Source: Pseudomonadota bacterium (GTDB lineage Bacteria; Pseudomonadota; Alphaproteobacteria; Sneathiellales; Sneathiellaceae). From it: a DNA stretch of 64,000 bases. Each line of letters starts with the position of its first letter. Position 1 is the stretch's first letter. The notes below the pieces were generated by a model. It was given only the letters and a program-made list of their open reading frames with translations. It had not been told where the DNA came from and did not search any database. A program made the position numbers and the translations under genes. The DNA is taken from assembly GCA_024743055.1 (NCBI GenBank), contig JANSXH010000017.1, positions 16,592 through 80,591 of the forward strand. Reading direction: 5' to 3'. Of this stretch, positions 44,576-52,585 are shown piece after piece.

Positions 44576-45940
44576 ATGACTGATGGAACTTGGATTACAC
44601 TCATTTCAATTGGTGTCACTATGCTCTTCATGTTGGGCGTTCCTGTCCTGTTGATCATCGGCTATTGGGTGATCGGCTGCAGTTTCGTTCTTGGCATGAC
44701 CCTCGACAATATTGGAACAGCTCTCTCGGACGTGTTTACGGACGGCTTTGCCCTGCTGGCGATGCCGCTCTTTATCCTGACGGGGGACCTGATCAACCGG
44801 TCGGGTATCGCACGAAGACTTTCTGATTTTGCCTACTCCTGTCTCGGGTGGATCAGAGGAGGCCTTGCTATGGCGGCCATTGGAGCATGTGGTCTCTTCG
44901 CTGCGATATCCGGATCAAACTCGGCGACAACGGCCACTATCGGCTCCATGCTGCATCCGGAAATGGTCAAGGGTGGCTATGATGAACGTTTTTCAGCGGC
45001 AACAGCCGCCGCCGGCGGTACGGTCGGGATCATCATTCCGCCATCGATCATCTTTATCGTGTACGGGTTCTTGATGAACCTGCCGATATCGGATCTGTTC
45101 CTGGCCGGGATTGTTCCGGGTGCCTTGATGGTGTTCGGCATGCAGTTCGTCTGCTGGATCGTTTGCCGGATGAACGGTTGGGGTCATCTCATTCCTCTGC
45201 AACTGACCCGGATGCTTAAAACCGGCTTTGGCGCCTGGCTTGGCTTTTTTGCCATCGGCCTGGTTCTGTGGGGGATCTATACCGGTAAATTCTCACCGAC
45301 TGAAGCGGCCGGGGTGACCGTTGGCTTCTGTATCATCGTCGGTCTGATTTCCTTGCCCCTATACAAGTTGATGGGATCCAAGGATGCGGATCGCCCGCCA
45401 TCTGAGAAATCCTATACGGAAATGCTGGTGGTAGAAGGTTTCAAGATTACCGAGATCCCGGCGATCACCATGCGGTCCGCGCAGATTACCGGTATCCTGG
45501 CGCCGCTGATTGCCATCTCTGTTGTCATGCAGCAGATCCTGTCGCTTCTGGGTGCTCAGCAGGTTATTGGAGAGTTTGTGACGGGGATGGGCGGATATCA
45601 CGCGGTTCTCTTTACCGCGATGGCCATCGTCTTTGTCTCTGGTATGGTGCTTGAGAGTTTGCCGGTGACGATTATCCTGGCGCCGATCCTGGCTCCGATC
45701 GCTCATTCGGTTGGGGTTGATCCGATCCATTTCTCGGTGATTTTCCTGGTGGGAGCGTCTATTGGTTTTGTGACGCCGCCTTATGGGCTTAATCTTTATG
45801 TAGCCAGCGGTGTAACGGGTGTTCCCTATTTCAAACTTCTGCGCTATACGGTTCCATATCTCTTTTCGTTGATAGCGGTTTGGATCCTTGTATCTCTCGT
45901 ACCTGAGCTGACAACCCTCCTGTTACCGAATCGAGGTTAA
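44576..45940 (+). CDS. TRAP transporter large permease (DctM)
   Basis: A 454-residue permease with about twelve hydrophobic segments that carries the solute across the inner membrane. Typical features seen: PLFILTGDLINRSGIARRL near residue 63, GSNSATTATIGSMLHPEM near residue 112, and the two GIIIPPSIIFIVYG-type loops (near residue 150 and, in the second repeat, FVTPPYGLNLYVA near residue 400). It matches the DctM length range. The protein is the last of the transporter trio and is followed after 16 bases by an IclR gene with its own GGAGGA site. Confidence 0.92.
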   Translation: MTDGTWITLISIGVTMLFMLGVPVLLIIGYWVIGCSFVLGMTLDNIGTALSDVFTDGFALLAMPLFILTGDLINRSGIARRLSDFAYSCLGWIRGGLAMAAIGACGLFAAISGSNSATTATIGSMLHPEMVKGGYDERFSAATAAAGGTVGIIIPPSIIFIVYGFLMNLPISDLFLAGIVPGALMVFGMQFVCWIVCRMNGWGHLIPLQLTRMLKTGFGAWLGFFAIGLVLWGIYTGKFSPTEAAGVTVGFCIIVGLISLPLYKLMGSKDADRPPSEKSYTEMLVVEGFKITEIPAITMRSAQITGILAPLIAISVVMQQILSLLGAQQVIGEFVTGMGGYHAVLFTAMAIVFVSGMVLESLPVTIILAPILAPIAHSVGVDPIHFSVIFLVGASIGFVTPPYGLNLYVASGVTGVPYFKLLRYTVPYLFSLIAVWILVSLVPELTTLLLPNRG

Positions 45941-45956
45941 CCAGGAGGACAGGTAA

Positions 45957-46742
45957 GTGAATGTTGCGAAACCAGAGATAACCGAGTCATCACCGCCGAA
46001 TTTGCGGCTGATGCTGATTATCGAAGAAGTAGCGAAAGTGGGCGTCCCCGTGACGCCCACTGAAGTCAACGCCAAGCTGGGGTTGCCGAAGCCCACAATC
46101 CATCGATTGTTTGCGACCCTTGAAAGCGAAGGCTTCTTGCAACGGGAAATCGATGGAAGATCCTACAGTGCCGGTCGTCGCCTCAGACGCATGTCGGTCA
46201 ATGTATTGTCTTCCCTTCGCGTTCGAACGGCTCGGCTGGCCGTGCTAAATGCCCTGGCAGAGGAAATCGGGGAAACCTGCAACCTCGCTATACCGGATCG
46301 GGATGCCATGGTGTATCTGGACAGGGTCGAAACCAAATGGCCGCTTCGGATCCAGCTGCCGGTGGGGACCCAGGTGCCGTTTTACTGCACGGCTGCCGGA
46401 AAGATGTATCTGTCTACTTTGAACGCCGCCCATCTGGATACATATCTCAATGCCATTGACCTGAAGCCGCAGGCGCCTAAGACCATAACGGACAAGCAGA
46501 AGCTTCACGACGAAATAGCTCAAACGAGAGAACAGGGCTATAGCCGGGATGATGAAGAGTTTATGGAAGGGATGATTGCCCTGGCCGTTGCACTCAATGA
46601 CGATCAGGGTCGACTGGTCTCAACACTATCCTTTCATGCTCCAAATCAAAGGCTTTCTCTCAAAGAAGGCCTTACTTTTTTGCCGTCATTGCGAAAAGCC
46701 GCAGCGGAGCTGTCGAAACTTGTGATTGAGGACTATCGCTAG
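45957..46742 (+). CDS. IclR-family transcriptional regulator
   Basis: A 261-residue IclR protein. The winged HTH is at residues 18-70 (VGVPVTPTEVNAKLGLPKPT, then IHRLFATLESEGFLQRE). The GAF-like effector domain starts near residue 85, with PFYCTAAGKMYLSTLN near residue 140. The start is GTG at 45957, set by CCAGGAGGAC just upstream. It closes the sulfonate transport operon and is likely its regulator, the position occupied by IseR in known isethionate clusters. The identity of the effector (isethionate or sulfoacetaldehyde) is inference. Confidence 0.88.
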   Translation: MNVAKPEITESSPPNLRLMLIIEEVAKVGVPVTPTEVNAKLGLPKPTIHRLFATLESEGFLQREIDGRSYSAGRRLRRMSVNVLSSLRVRTARLAVLNALAEEIGETCNLAIPDRDAMVYLDRVETKWPLRIQLPVGTQVPFYCTAAGKMYLSTLNAAHLDTYLNAIDLKPQAPKTITDKQKLHDEIAQTREQGYSRDDEEFMEGMIALAVALNDDQGRLVSTLSFHAPNQRLSLKEGLTFLPSLRKAAAELSKLVIEDYR

Positions 46743-46798
46743 GCGAGATAGGCCTGGTTGTTTCCAGTTTGACAGATTGATCTTCAATTCATACGCTC

Positions 46799-48061
46799 TT
46801 GCGCAATTATAATGAGGCGGAGGGCGCAGAAATAACCGACCATCATCCTTCCGGTTGGCCAAGAAATCGATCTGATCTTGATCACCCGCCGGCAGAGACC
46901 CGGGATGATCCTTTAGCAGGGATTGAAACCGGGGCAGACTTCAAGCCATTTTCACAGCGCAATGATATGTTCATGCGGGCCTGGTGGGATGAGACGATCC
47001 ATTCCAAGGACACGGAGCAGTTCTTCGCCAGCTATCGCATGGATGCCTCTCCGCGGCGAGGGGAGGGCTTCAATCAGCGGGACTTCGCTTTGCGCAATGC
47101 ATCCTGGACTGTTGCCGATGAATATGCCGATCGCAGTCAGGCGCAGGGAAAACGAGAAGGCTTTTCTGCGCCTCTGAAGCCACGTATTGAGAAATATTCT
47201 GAGGCCGTTGAGTTCGACTCTGATGTCCAGGCGACGGCGGAGATCAAGAAAATCGCTAAGATGTTCGGGGCGGATCTGGTTGGGATCGCCAAATATGATC
47301 CGCGTTGGACCTATTCCGATGTGGTCGATGTCCGCGATATGTCGACAAGGCCCAATGAAATGCCGGAGGTGATCACCCATGTCATCGTGCTTGGGCATGG
47401 TATGGATTATGACCTGGTAAAAACCTACCCCTCTGCACTTGCCGGGACGGCGGTGGGGGCCGGCTATTCCAAGGAGGCGGCGACGGCGCAGCAGCTTAGC
47501 CAGTATATCCTCAATCTTGGCTATGAGGCGCTGGCCTCGATGAATGACACGGCTTTGGTCATTCCTTATGCGGTGCAGGCAGGCCTTGGCGAATATGGTC
47601 GCAACCAGATGGTCATCACCCCGGAATTCGGGCCCCGGGTCCGGTTTTCGAAAATTTTCACCAACCTCCCTTTGAAAGAAGACAAGCCGAAGCAGTTCGG
47701 GGTGCGGGACTTTTGCGATATCTGCACGAAATGTGCCGATGCCTGTCCGGTCAAGGCTCTGCCTTTCGGCCCGCCCTCCTTCGAGCGCCATAACCGTTCC
47801 TCCATCCAGGGGGTGAAAAAATGGACAGCGGATTGTGAAAAATGCTTCGGATATTGGGTTAAGTTGAACAGCGATTGTGCCATCTGCATGCGGGTCTGCC
47901 CGTTCAACCGGGACTATTCCCGACCCGATTCCCAACTCTTCCTCAAACTCGCCCGCGGGAAATGGCGGCGGTTGGCGTTGTGGTGGGATCGTCAGACCCG
48001 AAACGATCGTCGGCTGCGACCAAAAGACTGGTGGAAAGCCCTGTCCAGATCGCCCGAATAA
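46799..48061 (+). CDS. Soluble reductive-dehalogenase-like iron-sulfur protein
   Basis: A 420-residue protein related to reductive dehalogenases (RdhA), which use a corrinoid and two [4Fe-4S] clusters. The N-terminal part shows FSQRNDMFMRAWWDE near residue 52. The middle part EIKKIAKMFGADLVGIAKYD and GLGEYGRNQMVITPEFGPRV (near residues 150 and 270) match the RdhA/epoxyqueuosine reductase-like corrinoid domain. Cluster motifs are CDICTKCADACP near residue 307 and CEKC near 346 with CAICMRVCP near 359. No Tat signal or rdhB anchor is seen, unlike respiratory enzymes. The start is TTG; no ATG exists before codon 57. It follows the IclR gene after 56 bases, perhaps in the same unit. Confidence 0.72.
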   Translation: MRNYNEAEGAEITDHHPSGWPRNRSDLDHPPAETRDDPLAGIETGADFKPFSQRNDMFMRAWWDETIHSKDTEQFFASYRMDASPRRGEGFNQRDFALRNASWTVADEYADRSQAQGKREGFSAPLKPRIEKYSEAVEFDSDVQATAEIKKIAKMFGADLVGIAKYDPRWTYSDVVDVRDMSTRPNEMPEVITHVIVLGHGMDYDLVKTYPSALAGTAVGAGYSKEAATAQQLSQYILNLGYEALASMNDTALVIPYAVQAGLGEYGRNQMVITPEFGPRVRFSKIFTNLPLKEDKPKQFGVRDFCDICTKCADACPVKALPFGPPSFERHNRSSIQGVKKWTADCEKCFGYWVKLNSDCAICMRVCPFNRDYSRPDSQLFLKLARGKWRRLALWWDRQTRNDRRLRPKDWWKALSRSPE

Positions 48062-48068
48062 TCCCAGG

Positions 48069-48116
48069 AAATCTATATAGAGAATTTGCTATATAGTTAA
48101 ATCTCTATATAGATTT
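48069..48116. promoter_or_regulatory. Triple CTATATAG array with a 15-base inverted repeat
   Basis: CTATATAG, itself a palindrome, occurs at 48073-48080, 48089-48096 and 48105-48112, exactly 16 bases apart. The outer two sit inside a perfect 15-base inverted repeat (48069-48083 with 48102-48116). It lies about 94 bases ahead of the first Lin0512 gene and could be an operator array for a dimeric repressor or a promoter with overlapping boxes. Confidence 0.55.
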
Positions 48117-48209
48117 TAGAGGGATCCTGGATTGTCTCATCGCTCTCTCTGCTGCTAAAATAAGACCAGATATTTACCGTTAAAAACGACACCTGAAAAA
48201 GGAAACGAA

Positions 48210-48566
48210 ATGCCGTTAAAAAGCATGGTCATCGAGTTTGGGATGGGAACCGACATCCGCGGCAGTGACTATACCAAAGCCGCTGTTCGCGCCGTTGAGG
48301 CGGCGATCCATCAGAACACCATCATGTTTGCCCCGGTCTTCGAAAAACCCTATGAGGAAATGCATGTCAAAATCGATATCGGCGCCGGCAAACCGGAACT
48401 GGTCGATAAAGCGGCCGTCGCCGCGGTTCTGCCCTATGGCGCCGCAACAGTCACCGTGCATGAAGGGGGAATGGATATCCCGAAGGATGACAGCAGCGAT
48501 GTGACGATAATGGCCAATGCAGCGGTCTCCGTGTTTCTCGATCTACCCGATGAGGTGAGTGCATGA
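48210..48566 (+). CDS. Lin0512-family protein, first copy
   Basis: A 118-residue protein of the Lin0512 family, which has no established function. Seen: MVIEFGMGTDIRGSDYTKAA at residues 6-25, VKIDIGAGKPELVDKAAVAA near residue 53 and VLPYGAATVTVHEGGM near residue 70. The G-rich segments and LPYG are typical of the family. It has AAAGGAAACG before the ATG. It overlaps the second copy by four bases (ATGA), a sign of translational coupling. There are no membrane segments or enzymatic motifs. It may act as a heterodimer with the second copy; this is inference. Confidence 0.75.
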   Translation: MPLKSMVIEFGMGTDIRGSDYTKAAVRAVEAAIHQNTIMFAPVFEKPYEEMHVKIDIGAGKPELVDKAAVAAVLPYGAATVTVHEGGMDIPKDDSSDVTIMANAAVSVFLDLPDEVSA

Positions 48567-48916
48567 GCGGGTCGGAAAAACAAATCAAGCGCCTCATCCT
48601 GGAGATGGGAACAGGCGTTTCCCTGCATAGCCTGGACTATACGAAGGCCGCGAAACGCGCGGTCGAGGACGCTCTCCATCATTCATCCCTGACGATTTTC
48701 CGCAGCCTCAATCTCGATCCCAATGCCATGCAGATCGAATTGACCATCGCCGCTCAGGAACCGGAAAACATCGATCTTGCCGCAGTAGCCTCAATTCTGC
48801 CCTATGGTGAGGTCACCCCGAAAGCCGTGAAAGGCGGACTCAACGTCACTGACGAAAGCAGTGGAACCCCCTGCGTCATCGTCAATGCCGGCATTATCGT
48901 GAGATATCCGCTCTAA
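48563..48916 (+). CDS. Lin0512-family protein, second copy
   Basis: A 117-residue Lin0512-family paralogue of the gene just upstream. The same pattern is seen: LILEMGTGVSLHSLDYTKAA at residues 11-30, then IELTIAAQEPENIDLAAVAS near residue 52 and ILPYGEVTPKAVKGGL near residue 73. Compared with the first copy it has a charged N-terminal extension (MSGSEKQIKR). The ATG overlaps the previous stop. The 3' end overlaps the stop of the convergent TRAP permease by four bases. Function unknown; the tandem arrangement and shared length argue that both are needed. Confidence 0.75.
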   Translation: MSGSEKQIKRLILEMGTGVSLHSLDYTKAAKRAVEDALHHSSLTIFRSLNLDPNAMQIELTIAAQEPENIDLAAVASILPYGEVTPKAVKGGLNVTDESSGTPCVIVNAGIIVRYPL

Positions 48917-50232
48917 GTCTGAAAGACCCGGACCAGGAACAGGGTCAGCACCGGGAAGGCGATGAGGATGATGACGCGGATGATGTCGGAGATCAGGAAC
49001 GGCAGAATTCCACGGAAAGTGTCGCCGATGGGCACATCCACGGCCATCTTGTTGATGATAAACACAATCAGCCCCACGGGCGGAGTGATCAATCCCACCT
49101 CCACAACGATCAGCGCCAAAATACCGAACCAGATGGCGGTTTCTTCTGGCGACAGACCAAAATCCAGGATCTGAATGATCGGGAAGAAAATCGGAATGGT
49201 CAGCAGGATCATCGACAAGGATTCCATAACACATCCGAGAATCAGATACATCACCAGGATCAAGGTCAGAACCATCATCGGCGAATAGCCGCTATTGCCA
49301 ATGATTTCCGCCAATGTTTGCGGTAGCTGGGTCTGGGTCAGGAAAGCACTGAAGATACTGGCGCCGAGCAGGATCATATAGATCATGCCGGTGGAGACGG
49401 CCGTGCCCGTTAGGCTTTCCGCGATCTGCGACCAGGTAATGCCATTTTTCCAGGCAATCAGGCCGGTTCCGACCACACCAAATGCGGCGGCTTCAGTTGG
49501 GGTGAACACACCGGCATAGATGCCGCCAATCACGATGATGAACAGCAACGCGGCGGGCAGGGCGCCCATTAGCGCCTGAAAGAGCTCCTTACCGCTCACC
49601 CGTTCTCCGGCCGGGCCGGACTCAGGGTAGATGCGGACATAAACGGCAACGGCGACCATATATCCTGCTGCGGCCAGAATGCCGGGGATAAAGGCGGCCA
49701 GGAACATCTTGGCGACATTTTGCTCGGTTATGATGGCGTAAATTACAAGAACCACGGAGGGCGGAATGAGAATGCCCAAAGTCCCGCCCGCGGCCAGTGA
49801 TCCGGTTGCCAGCGATCCGGAATATTTAAACCGTTTCATCTCCGGCAGGGCAACCTTGCCCATGGTTGCCGCCGTGGCAAGAGACGAGCCGCAGATGGCG
49901 CCAAACATGGCACAGCCGCCAATGGTCGCGATGGAGAGCCCACCACGCATGGATCCAAACAAGGCGTTCGCCGCCCTGAATATGGCCCGCGATAACCCTG
50001 CATGGGTGGCCAGATGCCCCATCAGCAGGAATAACGGTACGACCGACAAGGAATAGGAAGAAAAGGTCGCGTAAGGGCTGCTTTTCAAAAAGCCCAGTAA
50101 CGGCAGCCAACCGGCAATGGCGACATAGCCACCGGCACCGGCCAGGAACATGGAAATCGCGATCGGAACCCGAAATGCCATCAGGCCAATCATGACCAGA
50201 ATGACCACCAAACCAAGGAGAGGACCACTCAT
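48913..50232 (-). CDS. TRAP transporter large permease (DctM), second system
   Basis: A 439-residue large permease with about twelve hydrophobic segments. Seen: FSSYSLSVVPLFLLMGHLA near residue 56, ICGSSLATAATMGKVALPEM near residue 113 and the LGILIPPSVVLVIYA loop near residue 150, with VGLITPPVGLIVFIINK near residue 385 in the second half. It is the last gene of a four-gene minus-strand operon: dioxygenase, receptor, small permease, large permease. Its ATG overlaps the stop of the small permease as ATGA. The substrate is unknown; a compound metabolised through 3-hydroxyanthranilate is a possibility from context. Confidence 0.9.
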   Translation of the reverse strand: MSGPLLGLVVILVMIGLMAFRVPIAISMFLAGAGGYVAIAGWLPLLGFLKSSPYATFSSYSLSVVPLFLLMGHLATHAGLSRAIFRAANALFGSMRGGLSIATIGGCAMFGAICGSSLATAATMGKVALPEMKRFKYSGSLATGSLAAGGTLGILIPPSVVLVIYAIITEQNVAKMFLAAFIPGILAAAGYMVAVAVYVRIYPESGPAGERVSGKELFQALMGALPAALLFIIVIGGIYAGVFTPTEAAAFGVVGTGLIAWKNGITWSQIAESLTGTAVSTGMIYMILLGASIFSAFLTQTQLPQTLAEIIGNSGYSPMMVLTLILVMYLILGCVMESLSMILLTIPIFFPIIQILDFGLSPEETAIWFGILALIVVEVGLITPPVGLIVFIINKMAVDVPIGDTFRGILPFLISDIIRVIILIAFPVLTLFLVRVFQT

Positions 50233-50771
50233 ATCTCGTCCATCGCTTTTTCAATTGGATCGATTAATGTCTGCCCGTGCCAGGATCGTATTGCGGTCGC
50301 AATTCCTGTAAGAGCAAGGAGAACCATGGCCGGGACGATAATCACAAAGGCCCACCATGTCGGCAGCTGCAGGATCATGGTTTGGTCGTTGTAGCGAAAC
50401 AGATCCGATCCGCCCAAACCCATACGCCAGGCCAGCAACCCGGCGACGATGGAGAGCAGGATACATCCGATGGTGTCCAGGACATTTTTGAATTTTGCAG
50501 GGAGTGCCAGGGTAAAAAAGTCGACAATAACATTGCCTTGGCGCAGCTGGCAGTAGGGCAGGAACATGGCAACAGCGATAGCGCATCCCATTTCCACAAG
50601 CTCCACATCCCCCGAGAGAGGCATGTTGAAGAAATACCTGCCAAGAACACTGATCACCGTTGTCACCGACAACAGGGCGATCACGAGCGCCCCACCAATA
50701 GCGAACGTGCGACAGACCTTTTCAAGCAGTCTTATCGCACGTCCTTCTTTGTACAAAGAACCGTTATTCAT
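50229..50771 (-). CDS. TRAP transporter small permease (DctQ), second system
   Basis: A 180-residue DctQ protein with four hydrophobic segments at about residues 20-42, 52-75, 95-115 and 135-158. The family signature is seen in SVLGRYFFNMPLSGDVELVEMG near residue 45 (the RYF...W/D-type loop after the first helix) and LPYCQLRQGNVIVDFF near residue 77. It is coupled to dctM by a four-base overlap. It lies 35 bases downstream of the receptor gene. Together they form the inner-membrane part of the transporter. Confidence 0.86.
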   Translation of the reverse strand: MNNGSLYKEGRAIRLLEKVCRTFAIGGALVIALLSVTTVISVLGRYFFNMPLSGDVELVEMGCAIAVAMFLPYCQLRQGNVIVDFFTLALPAKFKNVLDTIGCILLSIVAGLLAWRMGLGGSDLFRYNDQTMILQLPTWWAFVIIVPAMVLLALTGIATAIRSWHGQTLIDPIEKAMDEI

Positions 50772-50806
50772 CTAGTTACTTCAATCCCTAGCGGATAAAA
50801 AAGATC

Positions 50807-51838
50807 CTATTTAGAGTACTTTTCTATCAGGGCATTGGCGTCATCATAAAGCTTCTGACCTTCGTCGCCCATGTCGGAAATCCATTTTTCCGTCACTACC
50901 TTGGTCTTCTCTTTGATTTTATCAACTTCAGACTGAGGCATGGTTACAAAGGTGTTGTTGCTTTTCTTGGAGACATCAATGCCGGACTGTTCGCCTTCAT
51001 CCCAGATAGCGCCTGTGGTTTTGGCCATGGCGAGACCGGAATTGTCGTCCAGGATCTTTTTCAGATCATCGGGAAGGCTTTCATATTTGTCCTTATTCAT
51101 GGCAAAGACAAAAACAGCCGTATAGAGACCACGATCGCCTTCGATTTCCGTATGGATCGGTGCCAACTCGTTGACTTTCAGCGCCGGGACGATTTCCCAT
51201 GGCAGGGTGGCGCCATCGACAACACCCTTGGAAAGGGCGGCAGGCAGAGCAGGGACCGGCATGAAGACAGAGGCCGCGCCTAAGGATTCCATGGCGGTAC
51301 CAATGCCGCGGTTAGGTGCACGCATTTTCATGCCATCCAGATCATCGGCACTATCAATGACTTTTTCCCGTGTGTGGAAAAATCCTCTGGCATGGGTATG
51401 GAACCAAAGAACATGCAGGTCTTCAAATTCATCCTGCGCATGCTTTTCATAATATTCCTGTACGGCCTGAGATGTCGCTTCAGCCGTTGAAATCATGAAG
51501 GGAAGCTCAAAAGCAGCAATCTTCGGATACCGGCCAGCTGTGTATCCTGGAAGAGACCAGACAATATCGGCAACACCGTCACGGGCCTGGTCCAGCAGTT
51601 GCGGTGGCTTACCGCCCAGCTGCATGGAGGGGAAAATCTCGATTTTGATACGGCCTTCTGATTCTTTTTCAATCTTGTCGGCCCAGGGCTGCAATACTTT
51701 TGCCTGTGTATTATGGCTTGGCGGCAAAAAGTGATGCGCTCTTAAGGTAACTTCCTGCGCGATCGCAGTTGTTGCAAGAACGGCAAGGCCACCCGCAAGG
51801 GTGGTCGCAATTCCCAGTGACTTGAACATAGACTTCAT
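50807..51838 (-). CDS. TRAP transporter substrate-binding protein (DctP), second system
   Basis: A 343-residue periplasmic receptor with a cleavable Sec signal (MKSMFKSLGIATTLAGGLAV, then a hydrophobic core to TTAIAQEV). The mature part begins VTLRAHHFLPPSHN. Later, the family helix and Arg loop appear: MKMRAPNRGIGTAMESLGA near residue 165 and ALSKGVVDGATLPW near residue 200. Such receptors bind carboxylates, often through that Arg. The ATG at 51838 has GGGAGAG upstream; the longer in-frame start is not signal-like. It is preceded by the dioxygenase gene after 65 bases. Confidence 0.9.
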   Translation of the reverse strand: MKSMFKSLGIATTLAGGLAVLATTAIAQEVTLRAHHFLPPSHNTQAKVLQPWADKIEKESEGRIKIEIFPSMQLGGKPPQLLDQARDGVADIVWSLPGYTAGRYPKIAAFELPFMISTAEATSQAVQEYYEKHAQDEFEDLHVLWFHTHARGFFHTREKVIDSADDLDGMKMRAPNRGIGTAMESLGAASVFMPVPALPAALSKGVVDGATLPWEIVPALKVNELAPIHTEIEGDRGLYTAVFVFAMNKDKYESLPDDLKKILDDNSGLAMAKTTGAIWDEGEQSGIDVSKKSNNTFVTMPQSEVDKIKEKTKVVTEKWISDMGDEGQKLYDDANALIEKYSK

Positions 51839-51903
51839 TTTTCTCTCCCAGTTAGTCTGTTTAGACATCAATAGCAGGCCTATTGAGCAGCCTGCAAATA
51901 TTT

Positions 51904-52458
51904 TCAAAGATTGGCCCAACCCTGAGGCGGTTCTTTACCCGGATGCAGGGTTCCGCATTTGCCGCAAGTCCGGCTTTCTGTGTTGTCATAAAAAGCATCA
52001 AACAACGGCGGTAGATCTTTGACGATATCCTTCACCTGCACTTCTACACGGTGAACCTTCTCGCCGCAATTAAAACAGAACCATTCAAAGCCATCCAGAT
52101 GCTCCGGCAGGCGGGCGCCCTCAACCACCAGACCCACGGACCCGGCGACCGGGCGTTGCGGGGAATGGCGGGTATGCGGCGGCAACATGAAAACCTCGCC
52201 CTCCTTGATCGGCACGTCATAGATTTCGCCATTTTCGGCGATTTTCAGCATCATGTCGCCTTTGAGCTGATAGAAGAACTCTTCAACCGGATCATCATGG
52301 AAGTCGACCCGTAAATTAGGCCCTCCAACAATCATGACAATCATATCTGTTTCATCATCAAACAGTTGCCGGTTGCTGACGGGCGGTTTGAGATGATCCT
52401 TGTTCTGTTCAATCCATCTTTCAAAATTGAAAGGCTTGAATTTAGGATGACTTGTCAT
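51904..52458 (-). CDS. nbaC: 3-hydroxyanthranilate 3,4-dioxygenase
   Basis: A 184-residue cupin dioxygenase that opens the ring of 3-hydroxyanthranilate to give 2-amino-3-carboxymuconate semialdehyde, the precursor of quinolinate. Iron ligands are visible: His and Glu in VDFHDDPVEEFFYQ near residues 51-57 and His in PHTRHSPQRP near residue 95. The bacterial C-terminal second metal site is present: CFNCGEKVH near residue 125 and CGKCGTLHP near residue 164. It is the first gene of the operon with the TRAP genes and is divergent from the LysR gene at 52586, which probably regulates it. Later pathway steps are not in the window. Confidence 0.92.
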   Translation of the reverse strand: MTSHPKFKPFNFERWIEQNKDHLKPPVSNRQLFDDETDMIVMIVGGPNLRVDFHDDPVEEFFYQLKGDMMLKIAENGEIYDVPIKEGEVFMLPPHTRHSPQRPVAGSVGLVVEGARLPEHLDGFEWFCFNCGEKVHRVEVQVKDIVKDLPPLFDAFYDNTESRTCGKCGTLHPGKEPPQGWANL

Positions 52459-52585
52459 GGCGTTCCCTGATCAGAATTTTGCAGCGATGGTTTAGCGGCA
52501 TCTTTTCCGAAGTAAAGGGGGAGTTTGGTATAACATACAAATAGATTTAATTGAATTTGTTATAAGAAAACTGAATAGTAGGCGG

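Noticed and set aside
46952..47935. 327-codon open frame on the minus strand
   Set aside because: It lies fully antisense to the dehalogenase-like gene, whose frame has clear cysteine motifs; the antisense product is rich in His, Arg and Pro without domain structure.
50277..50798. 173-codon plus-strand frame
   Set aside because: Antisense to the small TRAP permease, with unusual His- and Gln-rich content.
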